Shown in pieces: positions 25,664-33,802 of a stretch of DNA of 64,000 nucleotides. How positions within the stretch are numbered: the first letter of the stretch is position 1; each line of letters opens with the position of its first letter. The notes below the pieces were generated by a model. That model saw nothing but the letters and a program-made list of their open reading frames with translations. It did no database searches and had not been told where the DNA came from. The stretch spans positions 558,001-622,000 of the forward strand of contig NZ_JBEPSM010000002.1 in NCBI RefSeq assembly GCF_040548815.1, in the 5' to 3' direction. Made by a program: the position numbers and the translations under genes. The DNA is from Kaistia defluvii (GTDB lineage: Bacteria; Pseudomonadota; Alphaproteobacteria; Rhizobiales; Kaistiaceae).

Positions 25664-26802
25664 GACCGGGCCTCGTCGGCGCGCCAGATCGAGCGGATGA
25701 CGGGGTGGCCATCGACCAGCCGGACGCGCAGCAGGTCGGCCCGCCGCCCCGGTTCGATCCGGCCGCGATCCGACAGCCCGACCATGTCGGCCGGCGTCGC
25801 GCTGACCGTCGCGACGGCCTGGGGCAGGGACATGCCGTTGGCCGCCAGCACGAAGGCGGCCTCGAGCAGGCTGGTCGGCACATAGTCGGAGGAGAGGGCG
25901 TCGAGCAGGCCGTTCGCGGCCAGTTCCGCGGCGCTGACATTGCCGGAATGCGAGCGCCCCAGCACGACGTTCGGGCCGCCCATGACGATCTTCATGCCGC
26001 GTGCGCGCGCCTGCTCGGCCGCCTCTAGCGTCGTTGGGAATTCGGAGATCGCGACGCCCTCCTGCCGGGCACGATCGACCTCGTCCGACGTGGTGTCGTC
26101 ATGGCTGGCGAGGGGAATGCCGCGCGCCGCTGCCTGTCTGCGGATCTCGGCCCGCTGCGGTGCCGAATAGGTTTCGCGGTCGGCGCGCCGCTGCGCGATA
26201 TAGGCGTCGAACTCCGCATCGGTCCAGACGCGGCCACTCTTCTTGCGGCGGAAGGCGCGATAGATGGCGAGGTCGCTCCACTGGCCTTGGCCGGGCGTGT
26301 GATCCATCAGGCTGACCAGGCCGAGACGCGGATGGTCGGCATAGCGGCCGAAGATATCGAGCGCGCCGGCGTCGGAAACCTCGCAGCGGAAATGCAGGAA
26401 GTGGTCGGCCTTGAGCAGGCCATGGGCGCGCGCCGCATCGAGGTTCTCGATGCTCTTGCTGATCATGGCGCGACGCTCGCCGCCGGTGTCGTAGTCCCCC
26501 AGCGAAATGGCGTCGTAGACGGTGGTGATGCCGGCGCCGAACATGTCGCGGTCATGCGCCAGCACCGCGCCGATGGCCGAGGGCCAGGCGACGGCCGGAC
26601 GCGGCGCGAAATGGCGCTCGAGATTATCGGTGTGGACGTCGATCAGCCCGGGAAGCAGGAAATCGCCGTCCCCGTCGATCGCGCCCGCGTCGGCGCTGAG
26701 ATCGGTGTCGATCGCCTGGATCCGCCCATCCTCGATCGTGACGCTGCCACGGACGACCTCGTTCGGGAGGACGATCTGGAAATTGTTCAGGACGGTGTAC
26801 AT
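25660..26802 (-). CDS. phnM: Alpha-D-ribose 1-methylphosphonate 5-triphosphate diphosphatase
   Basis: A 380-aa amidohydrolase-family protein recognised as PhnM, which releases pyrophosphate from ribose 1-alkylphosphonate 5-triphosphate in the C-P lyase pathway. Signatures are LLPGLIDVHTDNLERHFAPRP, then HDRDMFGAGITTVYDA, SLMDHTPGQGQW, ASHDDTT and MGGPNVVLGRSHSGN. I chose ATG 26802 because the extra upstream residues look non-coding. No phnGHIJKL or phnN genes occur in this window, so the rest of the pathway must lie elsewhere. Confidence 0.92.
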   Translation of the reverse strand: MYTVLNNFQIVLPNEVVRGSVTIEDGRIQAIDTDLSADAGAIDGDGDFLLPGLIDVHTDNLERHFAPRPAVAWPSAIGAVLAHDRDMFGAGITTVYDAISLGDYDTGGERRAMISKSIENLDAARAHGLLKADHFLHFRCEVSDAGALDIFGRYADHPRLGLVSLMDHTPGQGQWSDLAIYRAFRRKKSGRVWTDAEFDAYIAQRRADRETYSAPQRAEIRRQAAARGIPLASHDDTTSDEVDRARQEGVAISEFPTTLEAAEQARARGMKIVMGGPNVVLGRSHSGNVSAAELAANGLLDALSSDYVPTSLLEAAFVLAANGMSLPQAVATVSATPADMVGLSDRGRIEPGRRADLLRVRLVDGHPVIRSIWRADEARS

Positions 26803-27015
26803 GGCGATCCGGGAGACATGACAGGTGAGGGGGCTGCTCGTCGCGCCCGATCGGCTGCACCTAAGCCTGCTTTGTTGCGGTTTCGTGACGGGCTGGCTGG
26901 CCGGGAAGGGGAGAAGCTCAGCCAGCCGCGGTACGGGGACCGAGGCAGCCCTTGTGGCAAAGTTTATCGCGGCGCCGGGGCCGATTGACAGAAACCGTCC
27001 CTCCATGCAATTTGG

Positions 27016-27027
27016 GTAAACGATAAC
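27016..27027. promoter_or_regulatory. Candidate LacI operator upstream of the lacI-type gene
   Basis: GTAAACGATAAC is centred on CG like LacI-family operators and lies 17 bp before the regulator ATG. The preceding TTTGG is also shared with the site at 28123. A perfect -35-like TTGACA is at 26985-26990. Autoregulation is inferred. Confidence 0.45.
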
Positions 27028-27043
27028 TCAGAGCCAAACGCCA

Positions 27044-28054
27044 ATGGCCGACGCCAAAGTCTCAATGCAGGATATTGCCGGCCGGCTGGGCGTCTCGGTG
27101 AAAACCGTTTCGGGCGCGCTGCATGGTGGCTCCATCCGCATGTCGGACGAGACGCGCCAGAAGATCAAGGCGCTGGCGGATGAACTGGGCTATGTCCCCA
27201 ATCTGGTGGCGCGCGGCATGCGCCAGGGCTTCCTGCCGATCCTCGGCATCGTCGCTGACGGCCTGATCACTCAGCCCTTCGCCACCGAGATCATGCGCTC
27301 CTTCGACAACGCCGCGCGGGCCGATGGGCTTTCGGTCGTGGTGACCAATATTGGCGGCCGCACGGTCGAGGCGAGCGTCGCGGAACTGCAGCGGTTGATG
27401 CCGCGCACGATCGCCTATGCGAGCATGTATCATCAGGTCGTCGCTATCCCGGAATCGCTGCGGGGCGTGATCTCGCTGATGATCAATTGCCGCGACGAGG
27501 CCGGTCTCATCCCGTCGCTGGTGCCGGCGGAGCAGGATGCAGCCGAGACCATCGTCGAGCATCTTTTCGCGCATGATCGGCGGAAGATCGCCTTCCTGAA
27601 CCTGCCGGGCCTGATCGCCGCCCGGATGCGCGAGGACGGCTTTCGCGCCGCTCACGCCGCACGCGGCATCGAGGTCCAGGAAGCGTGGATGCTGCCGGCC
27701 ACGCGCGGTCCGCTCTATGTCGATCGCGCCCGCAGCCTGGTACACGAGCACGTCGCGGCGCTGTTTTCCGGGCCTGCGCGGCCGGATGCAATCCTGTGCG
27801 GCAATGACCGTGTCGCCATGGAGGTCTATGGCGCGCTGCGGCGCCAGGGCCTCGATATTCCCGAGGACGTGTCGATCGCCAGCTTCGACAACCAGGTCGA
27901 GATCGCGGCAAGGCTCGACCCGCCGCTGACGACCATGGAACTGCCGCACCGCGCCATCGGTCGCCGCGCGGGCGAAATCCTGTCCGGCCACAGAAAGCCG
28001 TTGCAGAAGGTCGACGAAATTCCGTTTCGCCTCGTGGAGCGTGCCTCGGTCTGA
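27044..28054 (+). CDS. LacI family transcriptional regulator
   Basis: A 336-aa regulator. The N-terminal HTH and hinge are SMQDIAGRLGVSVKTVSGALHGGS and LADELGYVPNLVARGMR. The latter half is a sugar-binding core (ILCGNDRVAMEVYGALRRQGLDIPEDVSIASFDNQ region). The usual KTVSRAL is KTVSGAL here, a mild change in the recognition helix. It is 52 bp upstream of the sugar-binding-protein gene on the same strand and surely controls that operon, probably as a repressor released by the transported sugar. Confidence 0.93.
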   Translation: MADAKVSMQDIAGRLGVSVKTVSGALHGGSIRMSDETRQKIKALADELGYVPNLVARGMRQGFLPILGIVADGLITQPFATEIMRSFDNAARADGLSVVVTNIGGRTVEASVAELQRLMPRTIAYASMYHQVVAIPESLRGVISLMINCRDEAGLIPSLVPAEQDAAETIVEHLFAHDRRKIAFLNLPGLIAARMREDGFRAAHAARGIEVQEAWMLPATRGPLYVDRARSLVHEHVAALFSGPARPDAILCGNDRVAMEVYGALRRQGLDIPEDVSIASFDNQVEIAARLDPPLTTMELPHRAIGRRAGEILSGHRKPLQKVDEIPFRLVERASV

Positions 28055-28106
28055 GGTGACGAAACGGTTGAATTGAGCAAAACAGCTAGATTGGGAGGAG
28101 TTTGCA

Positions 28107-29420
28107 ATGTCTGCTACTTTGGGTAATCGTTTACTGAAGAGCCTCGGCGCCGCGTCGGCGCTGAGCATCGCGGTCGGTGCGGGGCTTTCGGGCGCCCAGG
28201 CGGCCGAGCTCAAGGTGATGTTCCAGGGTGACCCCTATGAAATCACCATCATCACCGATGTCGCCAAGCGCTTCGAGGCGGCCAATCCCGGCACCACGGT
28301 GCAGCTGATCAACACGCCGCACGACGCCTATAACGAGAAGATCGGCGCGGCTGTCTCGGCCGGTTCGCTGCCCGACATCCTGCAGCTCGATGCACCCTTC
28401 CTGGCCAATTATGTCTGGTCCGGCTTCCTGCAGCCGGTCGGCAACCTGCTCGACAAGGCGCTGGTCGACGACATGACGGCGTCGAACGTCGCCCAGGGCA
28501 CCTATCCGATCGACAAGGCGCTCTATGCCATCGGCCTGACCGACAGCACGGTCGCGCTCTATGGCAGCCGCAAGCAGCTCGAGGAACTGAAGATCCGCAT
28601 CCCGACCTCGGTCGAGGATGCCTGGACGCGCGACGAGTTCGAGGCGGCGCTGAAGACGCTGTCGACCGCGCCGGGCGTCAAGTGGCCGCTCGACCTGTTC
28701 CGCTCCTATGGCAGCAAGACCGAGTGGATCACCTATGCCTATGAGCCGATCCTGGTCTCGATGGGCTGCGACGTGATTGACCGTACCAGCTGGAAGGCAA
28801 CCGGCACGCTCGACGGCAAGGCCTGCGTCGACGCGGCGACGGAGATGCAGAACTGGGTAAAGCAGGGCTGGGTCGTGCCGCAATCGGCAGGACAGAACCA
28901 GTTCTACGCCGAAGGTCGTCCGGCAGCGCTTGCCTGGGGCGGTCACTGGTTCTACGCTGAGGCCAATGCCAAGATGGGCGACGACGTCGTCGTCATGCCG
29001 CTGCCGAAGTTCGGCGAGAAGGGCGTTAGCCCGAACGGCACCTGGATCTGGTCGGTCGCCAAGACCGCTTCCGATCCGGCCGCCGCCGGCAAGTTCCTGA
29101 GCTTCATGCTGCAGGACCCGGCCTATCGCGACGCGTACAAGGCGCATGCCGGCTTCCCCGGCCTGAAGTCCTTCGCCGCCGCCTCGCCGCTCTACGCCGA
29201 CAAGGGCGCGATGGCCGTCGCCTTCGAGCAGGCCGGCAAGACCGCCGTCGCGCGTCCGCCGCATCCGGCGTACCCGACCATCACGCTCGCCTTCCAGAAC
29301 GCGATGACCAACATCTTCGACGGCGCCGATCCGCAGGCCGAGCTCAGCAAGGCCGCCAAGAAGATCGACGACGATATCCTGGACAATGACGGCTACCAGC
29401 CGTTCGGCAAGGCCGAGTAG
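28107..29420 (+). CDS. CUT1 sugar ABC transporter substrate-binding protein
   Basis: A 437-aa extracellular solute-binding protein family 1 member, with a strong GGGAGGAG ahead of ATG 28107 and a Sec signal ending near AQAAELK. The mature chain shows VAKRFEAANPGTTVQLINTPHDAYNEKI and GSLPDILQLDAPFLANYVWSG blocks. First structural gene of a binding protein-permease-permease-GH32 operon, so the ligand is likely a fructose-containing sugar such as sucrose or a fructo-oligosaccharide. Two tandem hairpins follow it. Confidence 0.91.
   Translation: MSATLGNRLLKSLGAASALSIAVGAGLSGAQAAELKVMFQGDPYEITIITDVAKRFEAANPGTTVQLINTPHDAYNEKIGAAVSAGSLPDILQLDAPFLANYVWSGFLQPVGNLLDKALVDDMTASNVAQGTYPIDKALYAIGLTDSTVALYGSRKQLEELKIRIPTSVEDAWTRDEFEAALKTLSTAPGVKWPLDLFRSYGSKTEWITYAYEPILVSMGCDVIDRTSWKATGTLDGKACVDAATEMQNWVKQGWVVPQSAGQNQFYAEGRPAALAWGGHWFYAEANAKMGDDVVVMPLPKFGEKGVSPNGTWIWSVAKTASDPAAAGKFLSFMLQDPAYRDAYKAHAGFPGLKSFAAASPLYADKGAMAVAFEQAGKTAVARPPHPAYPTITLAFQNAMTNIFDGADPQAELSKAAKKIDDDILDNDGYQPFGKAE
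28123..28134. promoter_or_regulatory. Second candidate LacI operator, inside the start of the binding-protein gene
   Basis: GTAATCGTTTAC has 4-bp inverted arms (GTAA/TTAC) around TCGT and falls within codons 6-10 of the gene. With the five bases TTTGG before it, it repeats the site at 27016. A repressor here would act as a roadblock or loop with the upstream site. Confidence 0.4.
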
Positions 29421-29433
29421 TCACGCAGGGTCC

Positions 29434-29504
29434 GGCCGCGCCCTGATACGCGGCCAAGGATCTCCTTCAAGAAAGACCCGGCCGCGCCCCGACGCGCGAC
29501 CGGG
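29434..29504. repeat. Two tandem related hairpins between binding-protein and permease genes
   Basis: GGCCGCG at 29434-29440 pairs with CGCGGCC at 29449-29455. A second hairpin has CCCGG-C-CGCG at 29477-29486 opposite CGCG-A-CCGGG at 29495-29504. The two share the core GGCCGCGCCC and look like a duplication. The position in the 108-bp gap after the binding-protein gene is like the malE-malF REP region. Confidence 0.6.
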
Positions 29505-29528
29505 AAACAAGTTCCGGGAGGCATCATT

Positions 29529-30485
29529 ATGTCGAGCCAAGCGTCCCCCATGCCGGGTTCGGCATCGCCGGGGCCCATCCGCGCCGCCATGCCGCGTCGC
29601 AAGCCGCCGATCTGGGGCGGCCGTCTGCAGGAACTGGGCATGCTGCTGCCAGCCTGCATCCTGATTGCACTGTTCCTGCTGCTGCCCTTCCTGTCGTCCT
29701 TCGAGATCGCGCTGACCAATCAGCGCCTGATCCCGCGCCCGGTGCCGGTGCGCTTCGTCGGACTCGGCAATTTCCAGCAGATCCTGACCGATTCCGCCTT
29801 CTGGACGGCTCTTTGGAACGTCACGCGCTTCACGGTGATGGTGCTGCCGATCCAGTGCGGCTTCGCGCTGGCGATCGCGCTGCTCTTGAACCAGAAGCTG
29901 CCCTTCCGCAATTTCTTCCGCGGCCTGTTCTTCCTGCCGGCGATCACCTCGATGGTGGTGGTCTGCGTGATCTGGTCGACGTTGTTCCAGTATCCGACCG
30001 GCCCGTTCAACCAGATCGTCGGCTTCCTCTCCTTCGGGCTGGTGAGCCCGATCGACTGGCTCGGCGATCCGACCTGGGCGATGCCGTCGATCGTGCTGCT
30101 CTCGGCCTGGCAGGCCTATGGCTTCCAGATGATCGTCTATCTGGCCGGCCTGCAGAACATTCCCGAGACGCTCTATGAGGCGGCCGAACTCGATGGCGCC
30201 AATGCCTGGCAGCGCTTCTGGAACGTCACCATGCCGAGCCTGCGCCAGACGCATATCTTCGTGCTGATCATCACCACCATCCAGGCCTTCAAGCTGTTCA
30301 CCCAGGTGAACATCCTGACCCAGGGCGGTCCGCGCGGCACCACCGACACCCTGGTCCACTACATGTTCACGGCCGGCTTCGTCGACCAGCGGCTGGGCCT
30401 CGCCTCGGCCGTCGCCATTCTCCTGTTCCTGATCGTGCTGGTCGTCTCGCTCGTTCAGCGCTTCGTCGTGAGGGATCGTCGATGA
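29529..30485 (+). CDS. CUT1 sugar ABC transporter permease (MalF/UgpA type)
   Basis: A 318-aa inner-membrane permease with GGGAGG before ATG 29529 and about six helices. The EAA loop is LYEAAELDGANAWQRFWNVTMPSLRQTHIF, and TQGGPRGTTDTLVHYMFTAGF is family-typical. Second gene of the LacI-controlled operon; it pairs with the next permease, whose start it overlaps by 4 bp. Confidence 0.93.
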   Translation: MSSQASPMPGSASPGPIRAAMPRRKPPIWGGRLQELGMLLPACILIALFLLLPFLSSFEIALTNQRLIPRPVPVRFVGLGNFQQILTDSAFWTALWNVTRFTVMVLPIQCGFALAIALLLNQKLPFRNFFRGLFFLPAITSMVVVCVIWSTLFQYPTGPFNQIVGFLSFGLVSPIDWLGDPTWAMPSIVLLSAWQAYGFQMIVYLAGLQNIPETLYEAAELDGANAWQRFWNVTMPSLRQTHIFVLIITTIQAFKLFTQVNILTQGGPRGTTDTLVHYMFTAGFVDQRLGLASAVAILLFLIVLVVSLVQRFVVRDRR

Positions 30486-31375
30486 GCACCGTGGTTTCCG
30501 CCTCCACTCCGTCGCCGGTCGCCAAGGTCTCGGCCAAGCCGGATATCGGCGCGATCGTCAAGTTCGTCGCCGTGCTGATCATCGCGCTGGTGGTGATCTC
30601 GCCCCTGTTCCTGCTTTTCGTCGCCAGCCTGAAGCCGGACCGCTTCCAGATCCTCGCCGATATGGGCAGCTTCCGCGCCTTCTGGGTGTCCGAACCGTCG
30701 CTGCAGAACTTCACCGATATCGCGACCTTCAGTGGCGCGTTGCCCTTCGGCCGCTATTTGGTCAACTCGCTGATCATCCTGTTCTGCACGGTGCTGGGCG
30801 GCGTGTTCCTGAATTCGATGGCCGCCTTCGTGCTGGCCTGGGGCCGGTTGCCGGGCCGTGCCGTGGTGCTTACCGCGCTGATCGGGCTCTACATCGTGCC
30901 GCAGGAATCGATCGTCCTGCCGCTGCTCAGCCTGGTCAACAAGGTCGGCCTCGGCGACAGCTTCGCGGCGCAGATCCTGCCCTGGATGGCGAGCCCGCTC
31001 TATATCTTCCTGATCTACCAGTTCTTCATCCAGGTGCCGCGCGACATCTATGACGCCGCCACGGTCGACGGCGCCTCGCCGTTCCGCATCTACTGGTCGG
31101 TGTTCCTGCCCTTGAGCCTGCCGGTGCTCGCCACCGTCGCCATCCTGCTCGGCATCGAGACCTGGAACCAGTATCTCTGGCCGCTGATGGTCACCCAGAC
31201 CGATTATGCGCGCCCGATCTCGGTCGGCATCGCCAGCTTCTTCGGCCATGACAGCGTCTACTGGAACAGCGCCATGGCCGCGTCGGTGATGATGATGGTG
31301 CCAGTGCTGATCTTCTATCTCGCCTTCCAGAAATGGTTCGTCAGTTCCTTCATCAGCTCGGCCGTCAAGGGCTGA
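30482..31375 (+). CDS. CUT1 sugar ABC transporter permease (MalG/UgpE type)
   Basis: A 297-aa inner-membrane permease. ATG 30482 overlaps the previous stop as ATGA. The EAA loop is IYDAATVDGASPFRIYWSVFLPLSLPVLATV and the C-terminus FVSSFISSAVKG is typical. No ATPase gene follows, so the transporter must borrow one; the UgpC/MalK-type ATPase at 54558-55661 is the only candidate of the right type here. Confidence 0.93.
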   Translation: MSTVVSASTPSPVAKVSAKPDIGAIVKFVAVLIIALVVISPLFLLFVASLKPDRFQILADMGSFRAFWVSEPSLQNFTDIATFSGALPFGRYLVNSLIILFCTVLGGVFLNSMAAFVLAWGRLPGRAVVLTALIGLYIVPQESIVLPLLSLVNKVGLGDSFAAQILPWMASPLYIFLIYQFFIQVPRDIYDAATVDGASPFRIYWSVFLPLSLPVLATVAILLGIETWNQYLWPLMVTQTDYARPISVGIASFFGHDSVYWNSAMAASVMMMVPVLIFYLAFQKWFVSSFISSAVKG

Positions 31376-31382
31376 CACCACC

Positions 31383-33095
31383 ATGGATATTCTTGAGACA
31401 ATGGAAGACCTTGCAATGACCGAGTTCGAAGCCGACCTGGACGCGGGCGATATCGTCCATCTCTGGCAGAAGGCGCCGTCGCGGACGTCGCTTTCCGAAG
31501 TCGTCGTCACCGGGGGCGGCAGCGAGCCGGTGCGCCGGGCGGGCGCGCATTCCGACGATTTCACGCGTTCGGTCTTCGAGGCGCCCATGGCGGGAACCTA
31601 CCGTTTCGGCTGGCAGGAGCCGGGAACGGCCGTGTCGCTGGCGTATAGCTTTGCGCCGTCGCGCCTGGCCGACGAAGGCGTGCGCCTGCTTCACACCACC
31701 GCGAAGAACCGCGCCAGCGAGGCTCGCTACAAGCTGCATTTCCAGGCGCCCTGGGGCTGGATGAACGATCCGAACGGCCTCTGCCAGATCGATGGCGCCA
31801 GCCACCTGTTCTACCAGCATTATCCGCACAGCCTGCGCTGGAACACGATGCACTGGGGCCATGCGGTCTCTGAAAATCTCGTCGACTGGATCGACCAGCC
31901 GATCTTCCTCGAGCCGCGCGCCGAGCTACTGGCCGATAACGGGCTGACGGGCGGCGCCTTCTCGGGCTCGGCCATTCCGCATGCCGGGGGCGGCGTCCGC
32001 GTCTTCTATACCGACCGCGAGGATGACCGCGAGCCGAGCCAGGAATGGCAGATCACGACTATGTCGCCGGACATGCTGTCGGCCGGACCTTCGACGCCCA
32101 TCATCACCGACCGGCCGTCCATCCCCAATTTCGGCAAGGACATTCGCGATCCCTATGTCTTCAAGGGACCCGATGGGCTCTGGAAGATGGTCGTGGCCGG
32201 CGCCGATGATCGCGGCGGACTGGTGCTGCTCTATGAAACGCGGGATCCCGAGGCGGCCGACGGCTGGACCTTTGTCGGCATCCTGCATCGCGAACCGCTC
32301 TCGCGCAGCATCCCGGCAGAATGCCCGGGCCTCGTGGCGCTCGATGGCGAGGGGGAGGGGCTCTACGCCCTCATCTTCGGCATCATCGGCTATCGCGACG
32401 AGGCGACCCGCCGCCGCAATCTGAGTTACGCCATCGTTGGCCGCTTCGACGGTCGCACCTTCGAGCCCATCGCGCGCCGCGAGGTCGATTTCGGCACCGA
32501 CTGCTATGCGATCCAGGCATTCCAGCATGCGGACGGCCCGGTCGGCATCGCCTGGGCCGCGAACTGGACCGATGTCTTCAAGGATCGCGACTTTGCTTCC
32601 GCCATGACCTTCCCGCGCCGCTTCATCTGGCAGGACGGCCAGCTGCGCATGCCGCCGGTCGAGGGCGTCAAGGCATTGCGGACCGGTGTCGCCACCGAGG
32701 CTCTCGTCGGCGCCGGCTCGGTGCCGCTCGCTCGCGGCCTTGGCGAGATTGAGATCGAGCTTGCGACACCGGGCGCGCCGTTCCGGCTCGACTTCGCCCA
32801 TCCCGATCATGGCATCGCGCTGGTCTATGACGGCGCGGCGCTGGAGCTGGTGTTCGATCCGCCGGGTAACCGCGTCGTGCCGCGCTATCTGACGCCGACG
32901 ACGACGCTGAAGACCGTCCGCATTTTCGTCGATGTCGGCCTGATCGAGATCTATGCCGATGACGGCCTGCAATGCGCCACCAAGCGCATCGACAGCGACC
33001 AACCGATCAGCGCGATTGAACTCCATGTCGATCCGGCAGCGGTCCGGACCGCACGGCTCTGGAACCTGCGCCCGAGGCTTGGTGCGGCCGCCTGA
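31383..33095 (+). CDS. Glycoside hydrolase family 32 beta-fructosidase
   Basis: A 570-aa enzyme of the sucrose/inulin/levan hydrolase family. The nucleophile is Asp129 in WMNDPNG, the transition-state stabiliser is Asp256 in IRDPYVF, and the acid/base is Glu313 in AECPG. The five-bladed propeller is followed by a C-terminal beta-sandwich. About 110 residues precede the catalytic domain, more than in simple invertases, and I do not recognise them. No signal peptide is seen, so it should act inside the cell on imported sugar. ATG 31383 has no clear SD; ATG 31416 (MTEFEADL) with GGAAG is a good alternative. Confidence 0.9.
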   Translation: MDILETMEDLAMTEFEADLDAGDIVHLWQKAPSRTSLSEVVVTGGGSEPVRRAGAHSDDFTRSVFEAPMAGTYRFGWQEPGTAVSLAYSFAPSRLADEGVRLLHTTAKNRASEARYKLHFQAPWGWMNDPNGLCQIDGASHLFYQHYPHSLRWNTMHWGHAVSENLVDWIDQPIFLEPRAELLADNGLTGGAFSGSAIPHAGGGVRVFYTDREDDREPSQEWQITTMSPDMLSAGPSTPIITDRPSIPNFGKDIRDPYVFKGPDGLWKMVVAGADDRGGLVLLYETRDPEAADGWTFVGILHREPLSRSIPAECPGLVALDGEGEGLYALIFGIIGYRDEATRRRNLSYAIVGRFDGRTFEPIARREVDFGTDCYAIQAFQHADGPVGIAWAANWTDVFKDRDFASAMTFPRRFIWQDGQLRMPPVEGVKALRTGVATEALVGAGSVPLARGLGEIEIELATPGAPFRLDFAHPDHGIALVYDGAALELVFDPPGNRVVPRYLTPTTTLKTVRIFVDVGLIEIYADDGLQCATKRIDSDQPISAIELHVDPAAVRTARLWNLRPRLGAAA

Positions 33096-33111
33096 GCGGC
33101 GCACCGGTAGA

Positions 33112-33714
33112 TTATTCGCCTTCTGGATTGGGGCCGGCCTGTTCCGGCCCCTTTTTCGTATCTGTGGCGCGGCCGTCCGGCACCAGCGCCCGGATGTCGG
33201 CGAAGATGGATTCCCAAGCCTCGTCGCCGAACTGCGCGAGGCCAAGGCCCCGCAGCAGGAACGCCCCCTCGGCGGCCAGCACGGCCGTCAAGGCACGCCG
33301 TCCGCCCGGCGACTTCGTGTCGAGCTTGTCGAGCAGTTCCCGGTAATAGCCCTGGATCTCGCTCCGGTAGTCGGGAGTCTGCACCAGGCTCGCGAGCAGG
33401 GCGCTGGCGCGAATGGCAGAGAGCTCGTCTTCGCGATGGCTGGCGTCGACATGGGCCGCTGCGGTGGAGTGGGGCTCATCCCCATGCGTCGCCAAATAGT
33501 CGGCCACCAGGCGTTCATAGGACTTTCCGGCACGCTCGAGCATAGCTTCGATCAGCGCATCCTTGGTGCCGAAGGAATAGAGGACGCCGCCCTTGCTGAC
33601 GCCGGCCTCGCGCGCGACGGCGTCGATCGTCAGGCTGGTGACGCCACCCTTCGCGATCACGCGATCGGCCGCGTCCAGCAAACCCTCGCGATCAATCGTC
33701 GGTCGTCTGCCCAT
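33112..33714 (-). CDS. TetR family transcriptional regulator
   Basis: A 200-aa regulator. The HTH region is LLDAADRVIAKGGVTSLTIDAVAREAGVSKGGVLYSFGTKDALIEAML (continuous over residues 12-59), and the rest is a helical ligand domain. It is divergent from an MFS efflux gene with palindromes in the 76-88 bp gap, the usual repressor-pump arrangement. Its last codons overlap the terminator of the convergent GH32 operon. Confidence 0.92.
   Translation of the reverse strand: MGRRPTIDREGLLDAADRVIAKGGVTSLTIDAVAREAGVSKGGVLYSFGTKDALIEAMLERAGKSYERLVADYLATHGDEPHSTAAAHVDASHREDELSAIRASALLASLVQTPDYRSEIQGYYRELLDKLDTKSPGGRRALTAVLAAEGAFLLRGLGLAQFGDEAWESIFADIRALVPDGRATDTKKGPEQAGPNPEGE
33130..33156 (+). terminator. 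Rho-independent terminator of the fructoside operon, within the 3' end of tetR
   Basis: GGGGCCGG at 33130-33137 pairs with CCGGCCCC at 33144-33151, followed by TTTTT. It ends the plus-strand transporter/GH32 operon 35 bp after the stop. On the other strand the same bases encode the KKGPEQAGPNP tail of the TetR protein. Confidence 0.8.
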
Positions 33715-33732
33715 GTCTTTTCTCTTTTAATA

Positions 33733-33757
33733 CCGTCTGGACGGATATATATGTCCG
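33733..33757. promoter_or_regulatory. Overlapping palindromes, likely TetR operator
   Basis: CCGTCTGGACGG (33733-33744) has 5-bp inverted arms. It overlaps CGGATATATATGTCCG (33742-33757), a 16-bp palindrome with one mismatched pair. Both lie in the short divergent gap between tetR and the MFS gene. Its TATATAT core could double as a -10 element. Confidence 0.6.
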
Positions 33758-33802
33758 CTCCCCGACGCCGGCAATCCCTGTTGCGCGGGAATGGAGAAGA
33801 GA

